Origin: an uncultured Clostridia bacterium
GTDB lineage: Bacteria > Bacillota > Clostridia > TANB77 > CAG-508
NCBI GenBank assembly: GCA_948485625.1
Contig: CAOMRW010000002.1
Coordinates: 1-64,000 of the forward strand
DNA length: 64,000 nucleotides
Direction of reading: 5' to 3'
The notes below the pieces were generated by a model. The model was given only the letters and a program-made list of their open reading frames with translations, was not told where the DNA came from and searched no databases. Below are positions 1 through 10,700 of the stretch, piece after piece. Within the stretch, counting starts at the first letter, position 1. Each line of letters starts with the position of its first letter. Both the position numbers and the translations under genes were made by a program.

Positions 1-46
1 ATTAAAAGTTAATTTTGAAATTTTTTTATGACATTTTCAAAAGTTA

Positions 47-75
47 TTGACAGCATTTTTAAGTGCATATTTATT
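47..75 (+). promoter_or_regulatory. Possible promoter for the small RHH-like gene
   Basis: A perfect TTGACA (47-52) is followed 17 bases later by TTTATT (70-75), a weak -10. It lies about 40 bases upstream of the start codon at 116. The -10 is poor, so this is tentative. Confidence 0.35.
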
Positions 76-115
76 ACATTCTATATTATAAAATACTTGC
101 AGGAGGTACATACAG

Positions 116-325
116 ATGAACAAATTAAAAATTCCAGAAAATCATAGTGGTATCAGCAAAACACTTCGATTACCGGAAAATATAGTAGAAGAAGTACAAA
201 ATCTAGCAAATTTAAAAAACCTATCATTTAACAAAACCGTCATCTCCCTAATAGAATTTAGCTTAGCCAACCTAGATGAAAAAGACAAACTAAAACTACA
301 CAAAACAAATAAAATACTCATCTAA
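116..325 (+). CDS. Small ribbon-helix-helix-like protein
   Basis: A 69-residue protein. The segment SKTLRLPENIVEEVQNLA (about residues 14-31) followed by LSFNKTVISLIEFSL resembles the strand-helix-helix layout of Arc/CopG-type proteins: a short basic strand, then two amphipathic helices. Such proteins usually dimerise and bind operator DNA, often as antitoxins or plasmid repressors, but no toxin gene sits next to it here. The start is well supported by AGGAGG at 101-106, nine bases before the ATG. It ends before a hairpin it shares with spoIIE. The function is inferred from fold-like pattern only. Confidence 0.6.
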   Translation: MNKLKIPENHSGISKTLRLPENIVEEVQNLANLKNLSFNKTVISLIEFSLANLDEKDKLKLHKTNKILI

Positions 326-394
326 ATTTAAAACTCAAAATGTCTGAATAGATCAAATTCATGTTATATAAATCTGAGTGTATTACTTTAAAAC

Positions 395-430
395 GCAAAA
401 AATGGAATACTCTAATATTCCATTTTTTGC
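395..430. terminator. Bidirectional terminator between the RHH-like gene and spoIIE
   Basis: A perfect 15-base-pair stem (395-409 with 416-430), loop of six. Each arm contains a run of A or T at the end, so it can terminate both the rightward small gene and the leftward spoIIE. Confidence 0.8.
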
Positions 431-451
431 TCCAACTAAAAATACATTCAT

Positions 452-2884
452 CTACTCTTTACTCAAAAACTTACAAACAACAACGCTCATGTCATCTTTG
501 GCAACACCATACCCATTATCAACAGACTCACCCAAAACTAAATCTGCAATCTTCTTAGTATTATTTGTATCAATATCTTCCAACAAATACTTAATCCACA
601 ATTCTTTATTCTTATACTCAACATTAGAATCTAAAACTCCATCAGTACACATAAGCATAATATCACCAGCATTTATATCCCTATCAAACAACTGTAAATT
701 AGCATCATTTATAATTCCAGCTGGAAGAGAATTAGCCTTAATAATCTGAACTTTGTTATTATTCTTTATATATGTAGGACAAGCTCCACTCTTAATAAGC
801 TCAATATTACCTTTATACAAATCAACAATAGCAATATCTAAAGTTGCAAAAATCTCCTCATTCTGATTTATCAAACTTGTGTTAATAAGCTCCATAGAAG
901 TCTTCTTATCAAAACCAGACAACAATAAATTTTCAAGCATCTTCAAAGCTTTATTACTACTCTGCCTAGCCTCATCACCAGACCCCATTCCATCACTCAA
1001 AGCAACTAAATACTTACCATCTTTTAATTTTATATTTAATACACTATCTCCCGAAATATCACTACTATTTTTTGTAATATCAGCACTTCCAATAGCCATA
1101 ACAAATTTATCATCAGATAAAAAGTTTAATCTAGTACCAATACTTGCTTCTTGATTAAAAACGATTTTCTCTTTTAAAACATCTGTAAGTATTTTTTCAA
1201 TATATTCAATATCAGCATTATTAGTTTTTTCCATATAAATCTCTATTAAGAATCTATCCTCAAATTGTATAGAAATTTCTTGTAATTCTATCTCTTTTTG
1301 TTTTAATAACTCTATTACCTGTCTCTTTTCATTACTATACTTTTCTTCACTTTTTATATTTTTCTCAATATTTTCAGCAATATTTGAAATTGCCTTTGAT
1401 ACACCTTGTAACTGAGTCTCTATATTTTTCTTATTTTCCTCAAATTTCTTTTGCCATACAAAATTTGATTTACTAATTTTATAAGACATATTAATAACTT
1501 TAATCATCTGTAAAATATTATTCTCTAAATATTCACTTATTTGTTTATCATCAAATCCAACAATATAACTGTTACACTTAGCAAAAATCTCAAGTAATTG
1601 CTCTCGTGTTATATCTTGCTTATCGATTAACAATCTAAATATTTCATCAACAATTGGGCCATCGACTTTAGACATATCCTCATATAACATGTTATTTTCA
1701 TAACCATTTAAATTGTCCAATAATTCTGAAACAAATATCTCTTTATTAGATTGTATAGGCTGTTCATCTATCTTTGTTTCCTCAGTCTTATATGTCCTAG
1801 CCATTTCTTGAATAGTTTCTGAAACATTATTTAATCTCTCTGCAGTCTCTTTACTCTTATTTAATGCTCTATCTGGAAAAACTGGTAATAATTTAGAAGT
1901 TCCTACAAATTCTTCTATATTTATTTGTATTGACTTTGGAACAGCTAAAAGTCCAATAGAAGCTATCAGTATCTCTTTAAAATGAATTAATTCAACTGTA
2001 TATCCATTAGATACATATGCAAGTACTATATTACCTAAAGAAAATCCAACAATAACACCTAATTTACCAAACTTATTTAATATTCCTGCAATCATCCCTG
2101 AAATAGCATATGAAGCTACCATTATTGGGTCAGAAACAGTAATAACTCCAAGAGTAACTCCTATAGTAACACCAGCTGTAGTTCCTACTAATACACCATT
2201 TTTCCATCCTAAAATCAGAACAATCAAAATACTTAAAATATTTCTAACAGAAAAACCAAAAACACTTAATTCTCCAAAAGCACCAACTGAAATTGCAATC
2301 ATCAAACTTGCACCTAAAATCTCTTCAACTGAAAATGCTCTTTTTTCTGTAAAATTTTTAATTACTATAATCGAATTTACAAATATTTTATAAAATACAA
2401 CTGCTATAATTGAAAAACATACTACTGATAGAACATCATATAATGTAAATCCTGATATTCCAATCTTAGCTAATTGCACAATCATTGTTGATATGAAAAT
2501 ATTTTTTGCCAGCCTAATTTTCTCATTCTTCTCATCTTCATTATATCTAGGCCTTATTATAAACATGGTCACAATTAAAACTAATGCTGTTAAAATATAT
2601 GTTAATGTCCCACTCATTCCAAACTTCAAAGCATTACCAATAATACTAAAAACAACAACACCTAATAAAGGAACTGAATTTGCAATACATGAACCTAAAA
2701 TAGCAATACTGAATGGAGAAAATTCACCCATAATCCCTACCATTGACAGCATGAAAGAAACCACATAAATTGGTATATTTCTAATTGAAAAAACATCTGT
2801 AAATACATCTATTCTTTTATTTTTCCTCTCATTACTTTCATAATTTATCTGCTCAACTGTACTTTCATTTATATTTTGAAACAT
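452..2884 (-). CDS. spoIIE: Stage II sporulation protein E (PP2C-type phosphatase)
   Basis: Membrane-bound serine phosphatase that dephosphorylates the anti-anti-sigma factor SpoIIAA, so releasing sigma F in the forespore, and that also associates with the asymmetric septum. The N-terminal half (about residues 50-330) is a run of hydrophobic segments matching the ten-helix membrane domain. A charged coiled region follows, then the PP2C domain with DGMGSGDEA near residue 633 and CTDGVLD near 748, the metal-binding aspartate motifs. Length about 810 residues fits the family (827 in B. subtilis). I chose the ATG at 2884 because GAGGTGG lies six bases before it; a GTG at 2893 is also in frame. 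It is transcribed alone, toward the hairpin at 395-430. Confidence 0.95.
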   Translation of the reverse strand: MFQNINESTVEQINYESNERKNKRIDVFTDVFSIRNIPIYVVSFMLSMVGIMGEFSPFSIAILGSCIANSVPLLGVVVFSIIGNALKFGMSGTLTYILTALVLIVTMFIIRPRYNEDEKNEKIRLAKNIFISTMIVQLAKIGISGFTLYDVLSVVCFSIIAVVFYKIFVNSIIVIKNFTEKRAFSVEEILGASLMIAISVGAFGELSVFGFSVRNILSILIVLILGWKNGVLVGTTAGVTIGVTLGVITVSDPIMVASYAISGMIAGILNKFGKLGVIVGFSLGNIVLAYVSNGYTVELIHFKEILIASIGLLAVPKSIQINIEEFVGTSKLLPVFPDRALNKSKETAERLNNVSETIQEMARTYKTEETKIDEQPIQSNKEIFVSELLDNLNGYENNMLYEDMSKVDGPIVDEIFRLLIDKQDITREQLLEIFAKCNSYIVGFDDKQISEYLENNILQMIKVINMSYKISKSNFVWQKKFEENKKNIETQLQGVSKAISNIAENIEKNIKSEEKYSNEKRQVIELLKQKEIELQEISIQFEDRFLIEIYMEKTNNADIEYIEKILTDVLKEKIVFNQEASIGTRLNFLSDDKFVMAIGSADITKNSSDISGDSVLNIKLKDGKYLVALSDGMGSGDEARQSSNKALKMLENLLLSGFDKKTSMELINTSLINQNEEIFATLDIAIVDLYKGNIELIKSGACPTYIKNNNKVQIIKANSLPAGIINDANLQLFDRDINAGDIMLMCTDGVLDSNVEYKNKELWIKYLLEDIDTNNTKKIADLVLGESVDNGYGVAKDDMSVVVCKFLSKE

Positions 2885-3072
2885 CCTTACCACCTCTTAA
2901 ACTTTTATAGCATAATTTTACTACTTGTCCTTCGTATTTTTTGTCTTTTTTAGAAATCTACTAAAAAAAGTTTTTTACAATTTGTGATATATAATTTTTA
3001 TTTACTACATTATCCCTATTTTTATGCTTTCTATTCTATTATAATTTATCAAAAATTGCAATAAAAACACAG

Positions 3073-3158
3073 AAAAAACTGAATTTAGGGACGGAGGAAA
3101 AAAACAGCTTTTTATTAAAAAAGCTGTTTTTTTCCTCCGTCCCTAAATTCAGTTTTTT
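3073..3158. repeat. 41-bp perfect inverted repeat, REP-like (family E1)
   Basis: Two perfectly complementary 41-base arms (3073-3113 and 3118-3158) separated by only ATTA. Each arm contains the word GGGACGGAGG followed by a run of A and ACAG. The same word occurs in a shorter hairpin at 33917-33951. The right arm overlaps the end of the Fic fragment. Much too long and perfect for an ordinary terminator; it resembles REP/REPIN or MITE-type elements. Confidence 0.8.
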
Positions 3159-3453
3159 AACCCAATCTATTTACGCCATCAATAGAATTATCAAATAACC
3201 ATTGTTTCAAATCTGTCATATCATTAGACTCATAATATCTTACAAGCATACTTTTAAACTCATCATCAATTTCCACAGAAACAGATATAATACCACACCC
3301 ATTTTGAATTAATATCTTATTTGCAATAATTGTAGCAACTCTTCTATTTCCATCTTTAAAAATCTGCATTCTCATAATCCATAGCATAATTATCAAAGCT
3401 CTATCCGTAGAATTATCTATTCTAAGCAAATATATTAAATGTAAGTTTGTCAA
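3157..3453 (-). pseudogene. Truncated Fic-domain fragment
   Basis: Ninety-eight residues containing FKDGNRRVATIIANKILIQNG, the core loop of Fic proteins (consensus HxFxDGNxR), which normally transfer AMP or another nucleotide to target proteins. The catalytic His of the loop is Gln here (QIFKDGN). Intact Fic proteins of this type are about 200-300 residues; this piece lacks the N-terminal helices. The only start is a TTG without a clear ribosome binding site, and an in-frame stop lies 18 bases upstream. The 3' end runs into the inverted repeat at 3073-3158. I read it as the decayed remnant of a larger gene; a Gln variant seen in some Fic relatives is also possible. Confidence 0.65.
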
Positions 3454-3526
3454 ACATATATCACACTTTTACAATACATATTAAAGTATAGTAATTGAAA
3501 TAAAAGAAACACACCATAAAAGATGT

Positions 3527-3576
3527 GTCCCCAGTGGGACAAAAATGTCCCAAAAGAAACGTCCCCAATGGGACAT
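3527..3576. repeat. REP-like element E2, copy 1
   Basis: A 50-base unit made of GTCCCCA..GGGAC palindromes around ATGTCCCAAAAGAAACG. A copy with about three differences lies at 53881-53929. Both sit just after the stop codon of a leftward gene. Confidence 0.8.
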
Positions 3577-3586
3577 TTCTCTATTA

Positions 3587-6500
3587 TTATTTATCTATAA
3601 CAAATTTCTTAATTCCAAATATTCCTGCACCTAATCCTAATAAAGATACAGTAACAACGATTATTGAAATTGCATAAGATTTGTCCTCACCAGTACTTGG
3701 TATAATTACAACAGTCTCTGCATTATTAACATCAAAATAGAATTTGTTCTTGTTCCATGTAACTTTAACAGGAGTACCTGTGTTAGAAACATTATTGTTT
3801 TTCTTAGAAACTTCTATAATTTCAGCTTGATTTTCAAATGTATTATCATCTGTACTAGTCAATTTCTTAGAAGTTTTCAAATTAACTTCGTTTGATTCTC
3901 CTGGTGCTATGTCTTTTGATAATTTAGATGTTAAATATGTTCTTGTAGAATTTAAGTACATTTCGTTATCATTTTGTCTTGCATTAACATCTTTCAAGAA
4001 TTTAATATCTTTTTCTTCCCATTTGTCATCAATAACAGCTAACCTTGTATCAACATAATCAACCAATCCATCTACAGATGTTCTTACAAAATCTGAATTG
4101 TTTTTATTTGCATAATGATAATATCTATCTGATACATAATCTAATTCACTAGTATTTGTAACTTTTATTGTATAAGTAACTTCAAGAGTAGCTCCTTCTA
4201 TTACTTCATTATCAATTTCAGCTCTTACAATACCATTATTATCAAATCCATTTGTAGAACTTGGTCCCATATAAGATAAATTATTATGCGTACCATTTAA
4301 TTTACCGTCTTCTGTTATCTCAGCATCTGCTAAAACTTGCCCATTTGCTAATGTGATTTTAAATCCTGAAACTCTCTTAGAAAGGTCTATTTGTTGTTTA
4401 GGTCTTTCAACAATACCAAAGTCTACATTTCTTACTGTAAATCTAACTTGGTCTACTGTTCCATCTGTTACAGTTGTTTCATATTCTACACTAAATGACA
4501 TTTCTGGTGTATAAGAATCCATTTTTGTATTTTTAATATATTCTGAACCACCATCATATGCTTTATTAATCTCATTTTCTAATGTATTATATTTTATTTT
4601 TTCCATTTCAGCATCTATTTTTCTTCTAGTAGTCATATTATCTAAAGCATCTGTTTTTCTAACGTCTATATTATCATCTCTATACCAATATTTATTATTT
4701 TGGTCTCTTTTTTCATCATATACAGTACCTTTGTAATATTGAACTTTATAAGTCTTATCTCCCCATGTATATGTAACAATATAATCACCTGGTATGTATC
4801 CAACAAATTCAAAGTTTCCTTGCTCATCTGTTGTTGTTGTCATTTCAATTCTTTCTTCATCATAACTACTATCATCTTTTCCAGTTTCACGTAGTCTTAC
4901 TTCAACTCCAGCAATAGTAGATTCACCATTATCAAATATACCATTACCCAATCTTTCTTCTCCACTGTATACATTTTCATCTTTTCCAGTTGAGTCTACA
5001 AATACTGTTCCTACTAAAGCTCTTTCGTTCTTTAATTCTAATCTTAAAGATCTTGCTGCATCTGTATCATCCTCATATGTTTCAACTTGACCTGGTACCA
5101 TATTTCCTGGTACTGAATCATTATCAACTACTGCTAATGTTTTATTTACATCATTATCTTTAAATGTTGTATAAGAATTAATTTCAGCAACATTATTTAA
5201 TAAATCTCCGTTATTCAATATTGTTAAAATAGCTGGTCTATCTAATTTAAATTGTAAATAAATATATTTTGCTTCAGCTGGATTTACCATCATATTAGTA
5301 TCTATAGTATATTTTGAATATTCTTCATTGTATTCAGTTTTTGAACTAAATCCTAAATCTCCTGTTATTTCAGATGTTGTATTATCAATATTAGTTCCTG
5401 CTTTTATTAATTCATATCTATTATCACAATAATTAACTATATTATTAATTCTTCCTAAAAATGTGCTTTCATTTTTTAGAGCTATTTTATATGTTACATA
5501 TACTCTTAACTCATTATCTTTATGATTTGGTGCATCATATTCTGCATCTGCAGTATATATTGCTCTTTGATATGTACCTGTATTTTTTTGGAATTTTACA
5601 CCTACATTCCAAGCTGATTCTTCATTTACACTACCGTCTTTATTAAATCTAACAGCTCCATATTTATATACATGTGCTTTTCCATTTACTTCTACTTTTA
5701 CATTATCTATATCTTGAGATAATGCATAATCTGCTTGATTTTTTTCAAATAGTCCTAGATTTACATATCTTATTTCTTCAGAAGTTGGTTTAAATCCACT
5801 ATATAAATCATATCCAGCTTCATTTGTTCTAGCAAATACTTCACATCCTGTATGGCTATTAATTGTACTAATATAATTCTCTGTATTGTTATAATTTACT
5901 TTAACTCCATTTATATCTAAGTTTTGATTACCAGTAGAATCTACGCTTGTAAATTTATCATCTAATACTTTTCTAGTAGAATCATCTATAGCCTTTGAAC
6001 CTGTATTTTGTTCTAATTTTTTAGCAACTGATTGATATGTTATTCCACAATATTCAAATTCTACATAATATTCTCCAGCTTGTAATTTATCTAAATCAAT
6101 ATCAACAAATTGATATTCTCCGCCTTCAATTTCACTATATAATCCTAATTCTGAAGTTGTTGTTCTCATAATTTCATTACCATTTTTATCTTTCAAGTAA
6201 ACTGGTATTCCATTAAATCCTTTTTCAAAATCAGCATCATATTGGTCATTTCTGACTGTTGTCTTTCCTTCATTAACATCTAGCCAAACATATCCTGATA
6301 ACTTAACTTTATTTTGATGGTTAGTTATTTTTATATTTTCATTAATTTTTCCTACATTATACTCTTTTCCTATATCATATCCATAATATGGATTCTCTAC
6401 TTCTATGGCTTTCAAAGAATTTTTAAATACTGTCTCTCCAGATATATTTTCTATTTTTATAGAACCATCCGCTTCTGTATAGAAAGTTTTTGCATTTTCA

Positions 6501-7684
6501 ATATTATCTTCACTCCAACACAAGTCATTTCCTAAATATCTTTCTTCTATTCTCCATCTAGCCTCTGAATTATCAAATCTATATGTTTTTGCCTTAAACT
6601 TAAATCCAACACCTTTTAATGGTACTCTTTCATCTCTATCATCAACTTTTACTAATCCTATGTCTGAACTTAAAGGAATATCATAGTCTCCTGAATTTTC
6701 ACCTTTTGATGGTTTTGATATATCTTCTCCTGGTATAGCAAACATTAGGTTTTGTCTATCTTTAGCATGGAAGAACCATATTTTAGCTGTATATACTTTT
6801 ACTTCTTCATCTGTTTCTGATGAGCTTGTATTTAACTTTATTTCATCAATTTCTTTAACTCCTGCTGTTTTCTTAACATCTACATAAAAAGGTGTTCCAC
6901 TTAATATTTCAGATGCTTTAACTTCTCTAGCTTCAGTATCCCAATATTGAATAAATCTAATATCTGAATCTGAAACTTCTTTTTCAGCACTTTTTACTAT
7001 TATATTCTTTAAGATTCCTTCAAATTCCCATCTATATGGACCTGTTCTAAAATACTCACCAGCATCCATTGTTGTTATATCTTCTTTATTTGTTTTATCT
7101 GTAATAACTAGTTCTTTTTGAGATTCATCCCCATCTATTGAAGCTTTATGATTTCCAACTTCTGTTGCATATTTCTCTGCTTCAAACTCCATATCATAAT
7201 AATTTCCTTCTACTTCATCTCTTGTATTTCCACTCCAACTATATCTTCCATCTCCAAACAATGTTGTTGTCCAATCATTTACCTTTTTCCACAAAACTTT
7301 TTGTCCAACATCAGCAGTTACTCCACCATGTCCTCGACCTTTATTTAAAATATAGGCAATTTGTGCATTCATCTCACTATTAATTATTACTGGTTCTGAA
7401 TCATTTGCATTATCATATACCTTTGCTTCTCTACCATTTATTTCTACATAATTCCTTATATTAAATGTTGTTGTTTTAAGTTCTTTTCCTCTCTGTGTAC
7501 AATATAAATTTCTTTTATGATATAAATCGTCAGATGATAAAGTAATAGTTTTACCAATATCTTCTTTTCCTTGTAATGTATCTAAATCTTTTGCAGAAAG
7601 TGCATTTACTATTCCACTAGCTAAAAAGATACTTAACATTAATACTGTTATTGCATAAAATATAGCTTTATTTCTTAATTTCAT
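3587..7684 (-). CDS. Giant surface protein with thioester-like, SdrD_B domains and LPXTG-like tail
   Basis: A 1365-residue secreted protein. It starts with a signal peptide (hydrophobic stretch about residues 8-28). An N-terminal region carries LYCTQRGK near residue 62 and GQKVLW near 127, the spacing and motifs ([YFL]C and QxxxW) of thioester adhesin domains. Two SdrD_B/Cna-type modules follow: KLSGYVWLDVNEGK near 460 and LVGTVFVDSTGKD near 890. The C-terminus has IPSTGED, a hydrophobic helix and IKKFVIDK, a variant sortase signal. It is likely a wall-anchored adhesin or envelope protein. Ribosome binding site AAGGAGGG precedes the ATG. It lies 16 bases after the larger surface gene and probably shares its transcript. 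A related protein is fused into the ORF at 57912-64000. Confidence 0.8.
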   Translation of the reverse strand: MKLRNKAIFYAITVLMLSIFLASGIVNALSAKDLDTLQGKEDIGKTITLSSDDLYHKRNLYCTQRGKELKTTTFNIRNYVEINGREAKVYDNANDSEPVIINSEMNAQIAYILNKGRGHGGVTADVGQKVLWKKVNDWTTTLFGDGRYSWSGNTRDEVEGNYYDMEFEAEKYATEVGNHKASIDGDESQKELVITDKTNKEDITTMDAGEYFRTGPYRWEFEGILKNIIVKSAEKEVSDSDIRFIQYWDTEAREVKASEILSGTPFYVDVKKTAGVKEIDEIKLNTSSSETDEEVKVYTAKIWFFHAKDRQNLMFAIPGEDISKPSKGENSGDYDIPLSSDIGLVKVDDRDERVPLKGVGFKFKAKTYRFDNSEARWRIEERYLGNDLCWSEDNIENAKTFYTEADGSIKIENISGETVFKNSLKAIEVENPYYGYDIGKEYNVGKINENIKITNHQNKVKLSGYVWLDVNEGKTTVRNDQYDADFEKGFNGIPVYLKDKNGNEIMRTTTSELGLYSEIEGGEYQFVDIDLDKLQAGEYYVEFEYCGITYQSVAKKLEQNTGSKAIDDSTRKVLDDKFTSVDSTGNQNLDINGVKVNYNNTENYISTINSHTGCEVFARTNEAGYDLYSGFKPTSEEIRYVNLGLFEKNQADYALSQDIDNVKVEVNGKAHVYKYGAVRFNKDGSVNEESAWNVGVKFQKNTGTYQRAIYTADAEYDAPNHKDNELRVYVTYKIALKNESTFLGRINNIVNYCDNRYELIKAGTNIDNTTSEITGDLGFSSKTEYNEEYSKYTIDTNMMVNPAEAKYIYLQFKLDRPAILTILNNGDLLNNVAEINSYTTFKDNDVNKTLAVVDNDSVPGNMVPGQVETYEDDTDAARSLRLELKNERALVGTVFVDSTGKDENVYSGEERLGNGIFDNGESTIAGVEVRLRETGKDDSSYDEERIEMTTTTDEQGNFEFVGYIPGDYIVTYTWGDKTYKVQYYKGTVYDEKRDQNNKYWYRDDNIDVRKTDALDNMTTRRKIDAEMEKIKYNTLENEINKAYDGGSEYIKNTKMDSYTPEMSFSVEYETTVTDGTVDQVRFTVRNVDFGIVERPKQQIDLSKRVSGFKITLANGQVLADAEITEDGKLNGTHNNLSYMGPSSTNGFDNNGIVRAEIDNEVIEGATLEVTYTIKVTNTSELDYVSDRYYHYANKNNSDFVRTSVDGLVDYVDTRLAVIDDKWEEKDIKFLKDVNARQNDNEMYLNSTRTYLTSKLSKDIAPGESNEVNLKTSKKLTSTDDNTFENQAEIIEVSKKNNNVSNTGTPVKVTWNKNKFYFDVNNAETVVIIPSTGEDKSYAISIIVVTVSLLGLGAGIFGIKKFVIDK

Positions 7685-7700
7685 TCTTTTCCCTCCTTTC

Positions 7701-10700
7701 CTACATTAATCTTTTGTCTATAATTAATTTTTTTATTATAAATCCTGCTATTCCAACCATTACAATTGTTGCAACAATTAAAGATACTGTCATAACAACT
7801 TGACCTGTTCTTATACTTATAATTAGGTCTGCTGCTCCCATATCGTTTTCACCTTTTACCTTATTTCCTTCAGTTGAGTTTACATCAGTTAATCCTAATT
7901 CATTATATGAACTTGCTATTTCAGCTGTATTATTAATTAATCCTGTGTTATTCTCTTTCATTTCTTTTATTACTGTTAAAGTAACCTCTCTACTTTCACC
8001 AGGTGCTATTTTCTCATTTGCAAGGCTTGTACAATATACATCTTTTCCAGATTGATACCAGTCTTTATTTAATTCAGAATTAAACTTATAATCACTTGAT
8101 AAATAATCTGCTATCTTCTTAACATATGCTGCCACATCACCCTTATTTGTTACTTTTATTGTATATTCAACTACTATTATCGTAGAGTTAACTTGTTTTG
8201 CATCTATTTCTTGTTTTACTAATGTTGCATCTTTGTATGTATTTGTTACTGTCTTATTATTCTGTACTGTAACTTTACTTATATATTTATCTAATTGTAA
8301 ATCATAATTTTTAGCAGTTACTAACCCAATATTGATATTTGATATATTATTATCATTTATATTTATTATTTGTGTTGCTGCTACTTTACTCTCTTTTCCA
8401 TCAATCTTTATAGTTTTTGTAATTACATTTGAATTCAAGTCATCAGAAATTCCTTCTTTTTCAAATATAGTTAATCCATATTTAGTATTATCATATTCAA
8501 ATATAACTAAGTATTGACCTTTTACTACTTTATCAAAACTATAAAATCCTGTTGAACTTGTTGTTGTAGATAAAATGTTTCCATTTTTGTCTTTTACAAA
8601 TTCATTTTTAGATGTATCAAGTAATTTCACTGTCATACCTTCTATTGTTTTTTCATTAGAATCTCTTTTTCCATCATCATTTTCATCTATCCAAGCAACA
8701 CCTGAAATTATTTTATACTCTTCAGGTTTTGAAGTATCACCATTATTGCCATTGTTTCCATTGTTTTCATTATTCTCATTATCTTCATCTCCAGTTGTTC
8801 CATCTCCACCATTATTTAAACCTTCTTCTGGTTGTAAAATATGTGTAATTTTTGCTTTAGAAATCACTGTAGAAAATATCTGTAATGAAGCCTCATCTAT
8901 TATTTCAATTGACTTTGTGTTTCCTAATAATAAATTTACAACTACTTCAATTTCATATTCAATAGTTTCTCCAACATTTAATGGATTGTGTTTCAATACT
9001 AATAATTTCTGATTTTTAGTATCATCAACTTTTAATGAATAGTCTTCTTCTGATAACTGTGTTCCATTTTTCATTACTTTTACTAATGAAACTTCATTTG
9101 AAATCCAGTTTCTTAGAGTTATAGCATTAGCAACTCTTTCCCCATTATTTCTAATAGTAATATTATATTTTATTCTATCTCCTGCTTTTACATATTTTCC
9201 ACTATTTTCTGAATCCATATTCATACTTACTTGTAAATCAGACTGTGCTATTACATTAACTTCATTTGAATTATATTTTTCATTATTAACTTCACAATTT
9301 GCTGTAATATATACTTCTTTTGAAGAAACATCATCAAATATCTCTACTGTTGTATAAATTACCAATTCAATAGTTTCACCTGGTTGAATTTCTGCTATTG
9401 TTATATTATTTGAATTTTTCTCTGTAATAATTCTGTCATTATAATCATAATAAATCTCAAAAATATCTATAAAATCATTTGTATCTATTGTAGCTTTAAC
9501 ATTTTTTAATACTCTATCTGAATTGTTCTTAACATTTAAAACATATCTATACTCAAATCCACTTTTAACAATATTACTAATAGCATCAATAGAAATCAAT
9601 TGTAATTCTAATAGTCCATCTTTTACAGTTGTTTTAGTCTCATTTGAATTTTTAGTAACCTCCCCATATTGTGTTGTAACAGTATTAGCAATATCTTTTC
9701 CAGACATTCCTTTATTTACTTTTACTTCATAATATCTTGTTACTTTTTGTCCTTTTGGCAAATTATCTATATTAAATTCAACTTGTTTCTTATTAACATC
9801 TTCAAATTCTAAGTCATCTAAAGCAACTTCATTATTTAAAAAGTCTGTATTAACATATGTTGTACCATCAGGAACATTTGCTTTAACTTTTACATTTGAT
9901 ATATCTTCTGAACCCACATTAGCCACAACAACTGCATATCTTAATACTTCATTTTCTCTTACTTCATTAGTTTCTTTTCTTGCAACCAATGTCTTCAATG
10001 TAGTCTCAAGAACTGTTCCTTTTGGAGTTCCCAATCTAATAGCCTTTGTATTAACTTGTTCATCTATTGTCACGTTTTTATAGTATACTGTATATCCCTC
10101 TTCCGCTGTCTCATTATATTCAAGATTAGATGGTATAGTTATATCATATGATATATTAATAGTTTCTAATAAATCTAACTCATCAATAACAACTAAATAT
10201 TTTTTAACAAGTTTATTATCTTCTATACTATCAGTCCAATTATTATCTTTATTAGATAAATCTTCTGTTGCCATTTCATTATTTGAATAATATACTTTTA
10301 CTCTACTAGCATCTATATCAGATATTTGTAAGTTCCCAACTTCTATATCCATATTGTTAACATCCATTGCTTCTTTTGTTGGAAATGCTCCTAATATTTT
10401 TACATCTGAAATTTTATTTTCTTTGTTATTTATTATTTCTTTTCTAATTGTAACACTCTTTGTATCTGTTGCAAGAGCTAACTCTCCTGCAAGTGTTCCT
10501 TCATTATTTACAACATCTATTCCATATTCTGAAATTTGATTTGTTGTTACAACACCAGCATAAGAAACTATATTTATATCTTTGCTAACTGTTCCTTCAT
10601 TTGAATTTCCTGTTACATTATTATTCACATATGTTAATTTAATTTGTTCTACACTAGTTGGAATCTTTTTACTTGTCATTAAATTAGCATTTATTATAAT